DNA of 64,000 nucleotides from Allopusillimonas lactea (GTDB lineage Bacteria > Pseudomonadota > Gammaproteobacteria > Burkholderiales > Burkholderiaceae_B), in assembly GCF_021653995.1 (NCBI RefSeq), contig NZ_JAJJOZ010000006.1, positions 213,302-277,301 of the forward strand, given 5' to 3'. Numbering within the stretch: the stretch's first letter is position 1; each line of letters begins with the position of its first letter. The position numbers and the translations under genes were made by a program. The notes beneath the pieces are model-generated. The model ran no database searches. It was not told the origin of the DNA and saw only the letters and a program-made list of their open reading frames with translations. This document shows, in pieces, positions 26,711 through 34,915 of this stretch.

Positions 26711-27453
26711 ACTGCTGCCTTGCGTACGAGCGTGGGGCTTGTAGCCGGAGGTGTCGTGGGCGTGCCTGGATCGGCAAACCCGGTACTGCGCAGCCGATGC
26801 AGTGCGACCGCCTTGCCGTGCTCGTTGTGCAGCACAATGGCTGCCTGCGCCGCCTCGGGCGAGCGGTTGCGTATGGCGCGCAGCAACGCACGCAGCTCTG
26901 TCGCGCTTTCTTGCGGCCGATTGGGCATGGTGAGCGACGAAGACCACAGAAAACTGAGGCGAGCATTGAGTTGCCGCAGGTATGTACCGATTGCCGCGTT
27001 GTGCGACCCCTGCGTCAGGACTTCGAAAAACACACTCTTGGCCGACCTGATCTTGTCGGGTGTTTCCGATTTGAGCGCCGCCTCGAAGTTTTCGAGACAG
27101 TCCTCCAGTGCCTGGATATCTTCTTCTGTGCCATAGAGCGCGAATCGCTTGACTGCGACGCATTCTATGGCCAGCCGAACTTCCCAGAGCTCAAGCACCT
27201 CTTCAGCCGATATGACCCGCACCGATGGCCCGCGGTTAGGGACAATGTCGATCAGGCATTCTGCCTCGAGTTGGCGTAGCGCTTCGCGGATGGAGGGGCG
27301 GCTGACGCCGAAGCGTTCGCAAAGTTCGCGCTCTACCAGCCGTTCGCCGGGTTTGAACCTGCCTTCGGTGATGGCGGCGCGCAATTGATGCACTAATTGC
27401 TGCCGCACCGGCAGGGTGTCTGGATCTGCGTCCGTAAGGTTTTTAGTGTCCAT
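26707..27453 (-). CDS. GntR-family regulator (FadR/FCD subfamily)
   Basis: A 248-residue regulator. The winged helix is at about residues 15-80 (LVHQLRAAITEGRFKPGERL, RFGVSRPSIREALRQLEAEC), and an all-helical FCD ligand domain follows (about 85-225). It is the first gene of the operon with the aconitase-like dehydratase, BKACE and Bug genes, overlapping the large subunit by 4 bp. Two TTGTC-type palindromes just upstream are likely its operators. FCD domains commonly bind carboxylates. Confidence 0.94.
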   Translation of the reverse strand: MDTKNLTDADPDTLPVRQQLVHQLRAAITEGRFKPGERLVERELCERFGVSRPSIREALRQLEAECLIDIVPNRGPSVRVISAEEVLELWEVRLAIECVAVKRFALYGTEEDIQALEDCLENFEAALKSETPDKIRSAKSVFFEVLTQGSHNAAIGTYLRQLNARLSFLWSSSLTMPNRPQESATELRALLRAIRNRSPEAAQAAIVLHNEHGKAVALHRLRSTGFADPGTPTTPPATSPTLVRKAAV

Positions 27454-27461
27454 GCGGCAAA

Positions 27462-27545
27462 TTGTCTGACAACTAATAATTTAAGTCAAAGCAAAAGTAG
27501 ACAAAACAAGAAACGCAGGAGAATAAAATAAATATTGTCAGGCAA
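27462..27545 (-). promoter_or_regulatory. Paired GntR-type operator palindromes
   Basis: TTGTCTGACAA (27462-27472, a perfect 5-1-5 palindrome) lies 9 bp before the GntR start, and a related copy TTGTCAGGCAA is at 27535-27545. Both match the TTGT-N3-ACAA-like operators reported for FCD-type GntR regulators. Autoregulation of the GntR operon is inferred. The second copy also lies close to the 3' end of the MocR gene. Confidence 0.55.
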
Positions 27546-27566
27546 TTGAGGCGATCGCCGCCTTAG

Positions 27567-29159
27567 TTAGCAGCCAGCAGCCAGCAGCCAGCGGCTTGTG
27601 GCGGTTGTGCGATCCAGTGCACGCAGGATGCTTGCAAGTTTCTTGACGGCAGGCTCCATTTCTCCCGGTGTATGGGCGGCAAAGCCCATCAGGAAGCCGG
27701 CTCTATGCTTACCGGTGCCGGTGCCGGGAGAACGGGTATGCAAATCCGTCAGGCCCAGCAAGTCTATGCCTGCCCGGTGCGCCATTGCCACCGCTTCGCC
27801 TTCCGCAATGGCACGGATAAGGAGGCAAGGCATCTGCATGCCGCCCGCAGGGATTCGGGGTTCCAGAAAATCTGGCAGATATTTGCGTACCAGCCTGGCC
27901 AGTACATCGCGCCGCTCCGCGTAAACGGCGCGCATGGTGCGTACGTGGGCGCCAAAATGCCCGCCTTCCAGGAAGCGCGCCAGCGTCAGTTGGGGGATGG
28001 GGGCGCTGTGCCCGTCCAGCAGGGTGCGCGCCACCGTCATGGGGGCGACGAGCTGCGGCGGTAAAACCATATAGCCGATGCGCAGGCCCGGGAACAACGA
28101 CTTGGTAAAGGTGCCGATGTAGATCGTGCGCTCGTGTGGATCGAGCCCCTGCACGCAGGCGGTGGGCTTGCCGGCATAATGGAACTCGCTGTCATAGTCA
28201 TCTTCGATGATCCACGCTTGCTCCCGCTGCGCCCATTCTATGATGGCCAGGCGCCGATCCAGCGCGAGCGTCGCACCGGTCGGGAACTGGTGAGAGGGTG
28301 TCAGGAACACGGCCTTGGCGGGCTGCGATCCATGCAGGTGCTCCACGTTCATTCCGTCGCCATCCAGCGGCACCGGCACGCATTCCAGGCCCGCCGCGTC
28401 GAACGCCTTGCGGGCACCCTGATACACGGGATCTTCAAGGAAAATACGCTCGCCGGCGTCCAGCAGCACATTCGCGCATAAGGTCAATGCCTGCTGCGAG
28501 CTGGTCAGCACCAGCACGCGATCATGCGTGGCGCGCGCACCGCGTTCCAGGTTGACGTAATCGGCGATGGCCCGCCGCAGCGGCTCCATGCCTTGAGGCG
28601 GGCTGTGCAGCAAGGCTTGCGTACCGTATTGTTTGAGCACCTGGCGCTGCAAGCGCTCCCAAGTGTGCAACGGGAAATTGCGCGTTTCGGGCACGCCGGG
28701 CGCAAAGGCGCGCGGCGCCAGGAAGTCGCGCACCCCTCCGCTTGCAAACATTGCGTCGCCGCGCCGGCTCAGGCGCGGTGCGGGTTTGCGCACGGCGGGG
28801 CGCCGCACCAGGCCGCGTCCTGGCAGGCGCTGTATCTGCGCAGAGACAAAACTGCCGCTGCCGACGCGCCGCTCAATGAAGCCCTCGGCGTGCAATTGGC
28901 TGTAGGCAGTTTCTATTGTGTCGCGCGAGACGCCCAGTGATAGCGCCAGCGCGCGTGACGCCGGCAGCGGGCGCCCGACGCCGAGCGTGCCGTCCAGGAT
29001 CAGTTGCCGTACCGCGCGCTGTATGCGCACATGCAGTGGCAGTGCGCTGTACGCGGGATCGGTAATCCAAGCTTTGACGGATTCGAGTTGCGCGTGCTTG
29101 AACAATTGGTCTGGGTGCCTTACTAAAAGTGGTGGGGTTTGTCGTGCCATTAAAGACAT
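27567..29159 (-). CDS. MocR-family regulator (GntR winged helix fused to aminotransferase-like domain)
   Basis: About 530 residues. The N-terminal GntR-type winged helix has PLHVRIQRAVRQLILDGTLG and SRALALSLGVSRDTIETAYS. A fold-type I aminotransferase-like domain follows, with the PLP lysine in GTFTKSLFPGLRIGY. This is the PdxR/MocR architecture, often a PLP sensor. I place the start at 29159; a longer frame reaches 29300 but would overlap the divergent gene, and 29150 is an alternative. The extreme C-terminus is coded by three perfect AGCAGCC units (27569-27589), a slippage-prone tract. Confidence 0.92.
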   Translation of the reverse strand: MSLMARQTPPLLVRHPDQLFKHAQLESVKAWITDPAYSALPLHVRIQRAVRQLILDGTLGVGRPLPASRALALSLGVSRDTIETAYSQLHAEGFIERRVGSGSFVSAQIQRLPGRGLVRRPAVRKPAPRLSRRGDAMFASGGVRDFLAPRAFAPGVPETRNFPLHTWERLQRQVLKQYGTQALLHSPPQGMEPLRRAIADYVNLERGARATHDRVLVLTSSQQALTLCANVLLDAGERIFLEDPVYQGARKAFDAAGLECVPVPLDGDGMNVEHLHGSQPAKAVFLTPSHQFPTGATLALDRRLAIIEWAQREQAWIIEDDYDSEFHYAGKPTACVQGLDPHERTIYIGTFTKSLFPGLRIGYMVLPPQLVAPMTVARTLLDGHSAPIPQLTLARFLEGGHFGAHVRTMRAVYAERRDVLARLVRKYLPDFLEPRIPAGGMQMPCLLIRAIAEGEAVAMAHRAGIDLLGLTDLHTRSPGTGTGKHRAGFLMGFAAHTPGEMEPAVKKLASILRALDRTTATSRWLLAAGC

Positions 29160-29214
29160 ATAACTGAGACACCCACCCCGGTCAATCACCTTTTTCAGAG
29201 GCAGTGCGAGCGTC

Positions 29215-30465
29215 ATGTCATCCGCCCAGTCACTTTCGTCCCTTCGCATGAGCGATCTCACCCATCCCGTCGTGGCAGGCCTGATCTCGGTCATCGTCAA
29301 CTATGGCGGCACCTTTATCCTGGTGTTCCAGGCGGCCAGGGTGGCGGGCCTAAGCCCGGCGTTGACCGCCTCGTGGGTGTGGTCGATTTCAATTGGCGTG
29401 GGTGTGACGGGCCTGTTTCTCAGCTGGGTGGCCCGTGAGCCCATCATCACAGCCTGGTCTACGCCAGCCGCCGCTTTTCTTGTGACGGCGTTGGCAACGA
29501 CGCCGTATGAGGAAGCGGTGGGTGCGTATCTGATTTCTGCCGCCGCGTTTGTGGCGCTTGGGCTGTCGGGTTACTTCGAGAAAGTCATCCGGCTGATTCC
29601 GCCCGGCGTGGCGGCTGGCCTGCTGGCGGGCATTTTGCTGCAATTCGGCATTCAAGCCTTTGGCGGCATGAACGTGGATCCTGCACTGGCGGGGCTGTTG
29701 ATCGTGGCCTATGTCGTGCTCAAGCGCGTGACGGCCCGCTATGCTGTCGTTGGCATTCTGGTGCTGGGGCTGGCGCTCCTGCTGTTGCAGCGTCGCGTCG
29801 ATCTGTCTGGGTTGTCGCTGGAGTTCGCCGCGCCGGTGTTTACCATGCCGGCATTCTCGCTCAACGCCTTGCTCAGCGTTGCGCTGCCCTTGTTCCTGAT
29901 CACGCTGACGGGCCAATACATGCCCGGCATGCTGGTATTGCGCAACGACGGATTCAGAACCAGCGCCAATCCCATTGTGACCGTCACCGGTCTGGGCTCG
30001 TTGCTGATGGCACCGTTTGGATCACACGCCTTTAATATCGCCGCCATTACAGCAGCCATCGCCACCGGCCGGGAGGCGCACGAAGACCCTTCCAAGCGCT
30101 GGATCGCCGGCGTTGCCGCAGGCGTGTGCTACATCTTTGTCGGTGTGTTCGGGGTAACGCTGGCTGCGGTATTCATGGCTTTCCCGGCCACCTTCATCAC
30201 CACGCTTGCAGGCCTGGCGCTGTTGGGGACCATAGGCGGGAGTCTCGCCAGTGCGCTTGCCGATGCAAAGACCCGCGAAGCTTCGCTAATCACCTTTCTC
30301 GCCGCTGCGGCCAATATCACGCTGCTGGGCATAGGTGGCGCGTTCTGGGGGCTGCTCATCGGTTTGCTTTCTTACGCGGTGCTCAATGGCCGGCTGCCCA
30401 GGCAATATCAGCAGGGCCAGCCAGTGGACGCCGCCGGCATCCCGGCTGCCGTCAGGAAGGGGTGA
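29215..30465 (+). CDS. BenE-like proton symporter (benzoate/H+ symporter family)
   Basis: A 416-residue inner-membrane transporter with about 12 hydrophobic segments. BenE family blocks are VVAGLISVIVNYGGTFILVF, REPIITAWSTPAAAFL and PFGSHAFNIAAITAAIATGR. It is named for benzoate uptake, but no benzoate-degrading gene is adjacent. Its partners are a divergent MocR regulator and a YggS gene, which point instead to vitamin B6 or another pyridine-type substrate (inference). The intergenic space to the MocR start is only about 55 bp. Confidence 0.93.
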   Translation: MSSAQSLSSLRMSDLTHPVVAGLISVIVNYGGTFILVFQAARVAGLSPALTASWVWSISIGVGVTGLFLSWVAREPIITAWSTPAAAFLVTALATTPYEEAVGAYLISAAAFVALGLSGYFEKVIRLIPPGVAAGLLAGILLQFGIQAFGGMNVDPALAGLLIVAYVVLKRVTARYAVVGILVLGLALLLLQRRVDLSGLSLEFAAPVFTMPAFSLNALLSVALPLFLITLTGQYMPGMLVLRNDGFRTSANPIVTVTGLGSLLMAPFGSHAFNIAAITAAIATGREAHEDPSKRWIAGVAAGVCYIFVGVFGVTLAAVFMAFPATFITTLAGLALLGTIGGSLASALADAKTREASLITFLAAAANITLLGIGGAFWGLLIGLLSYAVLNGRLPRQYQQGQPVDAAGIPAAVRKG

Positions 30466-30468
30466 ATC

Positions 30469-31272
30469 ATGTCCGCACCAAGCTACACCCCTGTTCACCA
30501 CGATCGCCACGGCCTTTATCCGCAAGCGCTTACCGTTGAAGATTTTCGGCGCAATATCGCCGCCGTGAACGCGCGCATTGCCGCCGCGTGCCAGCGCGTC
30601 GATCGCGACCCAGCCAGCGTGCGGCTGCTGCCTGTCAGCAAGACTAAACCCCAAGCCAGCCTGCGCCTTGCTTACGCGGCGGGCTGTCGTGTCCTGGGCG
30701 AAAACAAAGTGCAGGAAGCCTTTGGGAAATGGGAAACCATGCAGGACTTGGCAGATCTGCGCTGGTCGGTGATCGGCCACCTGCAAACCAACAAAGCCAA
30801 GTTGGTGGCGCGCTTTGCCAGTGAGTTTCAGGCGCTGGACAGCCTGCGTGTGGCGGAGGCACTGGATCGACGCCTGCAGTCCGAAGGGCGGTCCCTCGAT
30901 GTATTCGTTCAGGTCAACACATCCGGCGAGGCCAGCAAATACGGCCTGGCGCCCGAAGATGTGGGCGCCCTTATCCGGCAACTGCCAGCCTATTCTGCAT
31001 TGCGCGTGCGTGGGTTGATGACGCTGGCGCTGTTTTCCGCGCAAGCCGAGCGTGTGCGGCAATGCTTCATCCTGTTGCGCGAGCTGCGCGACACGCTGCG
31101 GCAGAGCGCGCCGGTTGGCATCGACCTGGCCGAGCTGTCCATGGGGATGTCGGGGGATTATGAGATTGCCATCGAGGAGGGCGCGACTGTCGTGCGCGTG
31201 GGACAGGCTATCTTCGGCGCCCGTGCTCTGCCAGACGCCTACTATTGGCCGGCAGACCATCCTGGCGTCTGA
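30469..31272 (+). CDS. YggS/PLPBP family pyridoxal-phosphate homeostasis protein
   Basis: A 267-residue single-domain TIM-barrel PLP-binding protein. The PLP lysine is Lys58 in LLPVSKTKP. Family blocks are VLGENKVQEA, WSVIGHLQTNKAKL, VFVQVNTSGEASKYG and ELSMGMSGDYEIAIEEGATVVRVG. It has about 25 extra N-terminal residues compared with E. coli YggS. The start is 3 bp after the transporter stop, so the two genes are surely cotranscribed. YggS proteins buffer free PLP and affect amino-acid pools. Bacteria usually carry another yggS next to proC, so this may be a second, specialised copy. Confidence 0.94.
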   Translation: MSAPSYTPVHHDRHGLYPQALTVEDFRRNIAAVNARIAAACQRVDRDPASVRLLPVSKTKPQASLRLAYAAGCRVLGENKVQEAFGKWETMQDLADLRWSVIGHLQTNKAKLVARFASEFQALDSLRVAEALDRRLQSEGRSLDVFVQVNTSGEASKYGLAPEDVGALIRQLPAYSALRVRGLMTLALFSAQAERVRQCFILLRELRDTLRQSAPVGIDLAELSMGMSGDYEIAIEEGATVVRVGQAIFGARALPDAYYWPADHPGV

Positions 31273-31401
31273 CAAGTGTCGGCGTGTTTTGGCAGGCTTC
31301 GACCGGCAGCTATCGCCGGTAACGGAAGGGGTGTTCAGCAAGAAAGCCGAGGCTGAGCTGGAGCGCCAAGGATATTTTTGCTCGCTGCTTGCGTCGCCGT
31401 A

Positions 31402-32175
31402 TTAACCACACAGCGCTCTGGCGGCGCCGATTGCCAGCGGTGCGAACTTTCGCGCAAAGCCTTCGGGTTCCCATTCGGAGCAGGATCCTGCGATATGCAC
31501 GGCGCCCACCGGCCGGCCGTCATGATCGAGGATCGCACTGCCCAGCGCGATTTCGCCCAAGAGGCTTTCTTCCACAGCTAATGCATAGCTGCGCGTTCGC
31601 GCTTCGGCAATTTTTTCGCGCAGCTGATCGGGATCGGTAATGGATTTAGGTGTGAGCCGTACTAGTGAGGAGCGGCGGATGATGTCATCCGCATCCGCAG
31701 GACTAAGGCTGGCCAGAATCGATCGCCCGCCGGAGGTGATGAACGTGGGCATACGGCGCCCGACCAAGGTTGAATAGTAGGACTGCCGTTTGGTTTGCCT
31801 GCGCAACGCGTAAATAATCGACAAATCATCGAAAAGGCTCAGGTCCACCCGCTCTCCGCACTCTTCCTGCAAGGCCGTCAAGATAGGCGTCGCACGCTCG
31901 ATCAACGGATGGCTGCGCAGAAAGTCGAATGTGCGATCCAGGCATTTGCTGCCAGGCAGATAGCCGCGGCCGTTCGCGCCGCGCTCAAGGTATCCCAGCG
32001 CGACGAGTGTGTGCGCAACGCGCTGCGCCGCGCTGCGGTCCAATGAGGAATACGTGGCCAGTTCATTGAGGCTTAAGGGCCCCGGTTTAGTGGAGAACGC
32101 TTCAAGCAGCGCGAATCCCTTGGCCAGAGAACGGACAAACAGTTTGTTTTTATCGTCACCGGTAGAAGAGTGCAT
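31402..32175 (-). CDS. IclR-family transcriptional regulator
   Basis: A 257-residue regulator. The N-terminal winged helix contains VRSLAKGFALLEAFSTKPGP and DRSAAQRVAHTLVALGYLER; the C-terminal effector domain ends APLAIGAARALCG. It is divergent from the two short-chain dehydrogenase genes with a 249-bp AT-rich intergenic region, and probably controls them. The 129 bp between it and the YggS stop hold no recognisable gene. Confidence 0.93.
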   Translation of the reverse strand: MHSSTGDDKNKLFVRSLAKGFALLEAFSTKPGPLSLNELATYSSLDRSAAQRVAHTLVALGYLERGANGRGYLPGSKCLDRTFDFLRSHPLIERATPILTALQEECGERVDLSLFDDLSIIYALRRQTKRQSYYSTLVGRRMPTFITSGGRSILASLSPADADDIIRRSSLVRLTPKSITDPDQLREKIAEARTRSYALAVEESLLGEIALGSAILDHDGRPVGAVHIAGSCSEWEPEGFARKFAPLAIGAARALCG

Positions 32176-32424
32176 GTGTGTCCTTGTGTTCAGCTACATA
32201 ATGCGAGAGTATATTAATCTTTCGATAAGTAAGTATTAAATAGCAATACTCAAAGGCGTTTTTCATCAACGGCTTTCCTTGAGCACTTGTCAACAAGTCG
32301 CTTCCATTGAGCCGGTTGTTGGCGGCGCACGTGCTTGGCCAGGCAACATAAATCATCGCTGTGCGGGGCGCTGGGCAGCGTTTTTATTATTGAAGAATAG
32401 GCACAACAGCCTTGGAGATAGTCT

Positions 32425-33186
32425 ATGCGACGATTTGAGGATCGGGTGGCCGTCGTGACCGGCGCAGCGTCGGGCTTGGGGCGGGATATCGCGATAAGCC
32501 TGTGTCGAGAAGGGGCCGCGCAAGTCGTCCTGATGGATATCAACCCCCAAGGGCTTGCCGAAACGGCGGAGTTGGCGGGTTCCGCATCGCGCATCAGTAT
32601 CTGCGATGTATCCGATCCGGGTTCAGTGGCCACAGCCTGGCAAGCGCTGCAACTTTCCGACGGCTTGGATGTGCTCGTTACTGCCGCCGGCACCATTGGC
32701 ACTTCCGCCGATATTGAGCACTGCGCACCAGCCGATTGGGATCGTCTATTTGCCATTAACGTACGCGGCACGTATCTGGCCGTCCAGCAGGCACTGCCTT
32801 ACCTGCGTATCAGATCAGGCTGCATCGTGACAATGGGCTCAACGGCAGGGTTGGTGGGCAGTCGTGCACTGGGGCCATACTCGGCCAGCAAAGGCGCGAT
32901 TACCACGATGACGCGCAGCCTTGCACTTGCACACGCGGCCGACGGCATACGGGTCAATTGCGTCTGTCCCGGCTCAATCAATACGCCCATGCTGCAAGCG
33001 ACATTCGACGCGGCGGGCGATGCGGCGGCGGTTGAAGCCCGCAAGGCGGCGTATTTGGCACGCTACCCCATGGGGCGCTTTGGCGAGGCGCACGAGGTTG
33101 CCGAAGCCGTATTGTTTCTGGCCAGTTCAAGTGCGTCATACATGACCGGCGTCATGCTGCCGGTGGATGGGGGCGTGCTGGCATGA
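32425..33186 (+). CDS. Short-chain dehydrogenase/reductase (SDR)
   Basis: A 253-residue classical SDR. The nucleotide-binding motif is VVTGAASGLGRDIA (TGxxxGxG), the substrate/structural block AAGTIGTSADI, and the catalytic Tyr-x3-Lys is in YSASKGAITTMTRSLA; the C-terminus GVMLPVDGG is typical. It starts after a GGAG ribosome-binding site and overlaps the next SDR gene by 4 bp, so both likely act in one route, oxidising or reducing a hydroxyl group with NAD(P). Confidence 0.95.
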   Translation: MRRFEDRVAVVTGAASGLGRDIAISLCREGAAQVVLMDINPQGLAETAELAGSASRISICDVSDPGSVATAWQALQLSDGLDVLVTAAGTIGTSADIEHCAPADWDRLFAINVRGTYLAVQQALPYLRIRSGCIVTMGSTAGLVGSRALGPYSASKGAITTMTRSLALAHAADGIRVNCVCPGSINTPMLQATFDAAGDAAAVEARKAAYLARYPMGRFGEAHEVAEAVLFLASSSASYMTGVMLPVDGGVLA

Positions 33187-33953
33187 GATTTGATCAATGC
33201 AATGTCATCATTACGGGGGCGAATAGCGGCATCGGCTTGGCGGCGGTAAAACGTTTCCTCAGCGAGGGTGCCCGCATTCTCGCGGTCGATGTCAACGTCG
33301 CCGCATTGGGCCAGCTTCCGGTCGAAAGCCTCAAGATTGATCTTTCCGCGGTCGACGCACCGGCCCGCATTGCCGGCAAGGCCGCCGAGCTTTTTGATAA
33401 TGTCGATGCGCTGATCAATAACGCGGGCATAGGTGGCGCCCGCACGCTGGCGCTGAGTGACGATGCCTTTATCGACCGCGTTCTCGATGTCAACCTGCGA
33501 GCCGTTATGCGGCTTACGCGCGACGTACTGCCGTTGTTGCGCAAGCCCGGCGCCAGCATTGTCAACGTTACATCGGTTTACGGCGAAACAGGCTACCCCG
33601 GCTCGGCGCCTTACGCTGCTTCCAAAGGCGCCATCTCCCAATTGACACGCCAGTTGGCGGCCGACCTGGCGCCTGAAGGGATCCGTGTCAACGGTATTGC
33701 GCCCGGTGTGATTCGGACAGCAATGACCGAAGCGCGCCTGGATAGCGATGCGTCATACTGGGCGGCGATGGTAGAGGCCACGCCCTTGGGGCGAGTCGGC
33801 GCACCGGAGGAGGTCGCCTCGGTCATCGCCTTTCTCTGCTCCCCGGATGCCAGTTATGTGGTCGGGCAAATCATCCCGGTGGACGGAGGCTGGTTGGATT
33901 GCCGTACGCGTCCCGCTATAGCCGCCGCTGAGCCGTCGATCAAATCAAGATAA
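33183..33953 (+). CDS. Short-chain dehydrogenase/reductase (SDR)
   Basis: A 256-residue classical SDR with IITGANSGIG near the N-terminus, INNAGIGGAR, the catalytic YAASKGAISQLTRQLAADLA and C-terminal GQIIPVDGGW. It starts in the stop of the preceding SDR gene (ATGA). The two proteins are clearly diverged, so they may act on successive substrates. The 3' end overlaps the convergent deacetylase gene by 9 bp. Confidence 0.95.
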   Translation: MRFDQCNVIITGANSGIGLAAVKRFLSEGARILAVDVNVAALGQLPVESLKIDLSAVDAPARIAGKAAELFDNVDALINNAGIGGARTLALSDDAFIDRVLDVNLRAVMRLTRDVLPLLRKPGASIVNVTSVYGETGYPGSAPYAASKGAISQLTRQLAADLAPEGIRVNGIAPGVIRTAMTEARLDSDASYWAAMVEATPLGRVGAPEEVASVIAFLCSPDASYVVGQIIPVDGGWLDCRTRPAIAAAEPSIKSR

Positions 33954-34805
33954 AAAGGGCGAGATCTTTTGCGCGGCGACGCTGCTGTCGTCTCGTTGAG
34001 AGCGCCAGGCATGGGCAAGCTCTTGGCCCGTCGCATACCAAACACCCGGGAATGTTCGCGTATACGCGATGAATTGCCGCAGTAGTTCAATCCGTGATGG
34101 ACGACCGATGGCCTGTGGATGCATCACCAGCGTGAATAAGCCGCCCCATTTATAGATTTCGCGGAACTCGGCACACCAGATTTCCAGAATGTGGCTGTTG
34201 GTGAAAATAGGCCGGTGCGCCTTGATGGACGACAGCATGAAAGGCGCGTCGTCCAGACTCCAGTGCCAAGGCAATTCGACGGGGCCGATGCGCCCGTCAG
34301 GCAAGACGTGATCATAGGGATTGATATCATCCATCAATGAGCTGTCGTAGAGGAATCCATAATCGGTGAGCAGCTTGATGATGTTGGGTGAGGTCTCGCC
34401 GGCCGGCGACCGGTAGCCCAAGGGGCGGACGCCCACATGGCGCTGCAGCGACTCGAGCCCCTTGACGAGCTCTTCAAGCTCCTCTTCGGGTTTGTCGGGA
34501 TCCACCCATTTATGCAGGTAGCCATGATGGCCCACTTCGTGGCCGTTCGCCAGGATCTGTTCGACGCGCTCAGTGCGGTGCTCGGCCACCCAGCCAGGCA
34601 CGAAGAATGTGCCGCGCAGGCCTTCTTCTCGCAGCAACTCCAGCACTTTGAGCACACCCACTTTGGCGCCGTAAGTGCCTTGCGAAAGCGTGCCGGGCCG
34701 CTTCATGTTCTCGGGGTCGCGTGATATCCAGTTGGTTTCCGCGTCGAAATCAAAAGTGAACTGGACGGCGCACTGTGCACCGCCCGGCCAATGTATGGAA
34801 GACAT
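33945..34805 (-). CDS. NodB-fold polysaccharide deacetylase family hydrolase (possible cyclic amidase)
   Basis: A 286-residue metal-dependent amide hydrolase. NodB features are FTFDFDAETNW (first metal Asp region), the histidines in GHEVGHHGYLHKW, and the RSPAGETSPNII block with its conserved Arg. There is no signal peptide with the start at 34805 (ribosome-binding site GGAG), so it is cytosolic. This matches the HpPgdA/PuuE-like branch, where members cleave allantoin or cyclic imides rather than cell-wall glycans. Its operon partners are an oligopeptide-type binding protein and a CoA-transferase, supporting a small-molecule catabolic role. Confidence 0.88.
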   Translation of the reverse strand: MSSIHWPGGAQCAVQFTFDFDAETNWISRDPENMKRPGTLSQGTYGAKVGVLKVLELLREEGLRGTFFVPGWVAEHRTERVEQILANGHEVGHHGYLHKWVDPDKPEEELEELVKGLESLQRHVGVRPLGYRSPAGETSPNIIKLLTDYGFLYDSSLMDDINPYDHVLPDGRIGPVELPWHWSLDDAPFMLSSIKAHRPIFTNSHILEIWCAEFREIYKWGGLFTLVMHPQAIGRPSRIELLRQFIAYTRTFPGVWYATGQELAHAWRSQRDDSSVAAQKISPFLS

Positions 34806-34915
34806 TGCAAATACTCCAGGCGAAAGGGTGGAGTGAAGTGAGAGGAAGTGATAAAGACTTAGCGGTGTGAACGATAGGCGGCTGGCCGCGCTGAGGCGCG
34901 CAGCCAGCGCGAACA

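Noticed and set aside
26711..27163. N-terminal extension of the LeuC-like subunit through the GntR gene
   Set aside because: Residues are low-complexity and Arg/Ala-rich; the ATGA overlap at 26710 gives the correct family start.
31273..31401. Possible short gene ending LERQGYFCSLLASPY after yggS
   Set aside because: The frame belongs to a shadow of yggS and has no start or motif of its own; too little to support a relic call.
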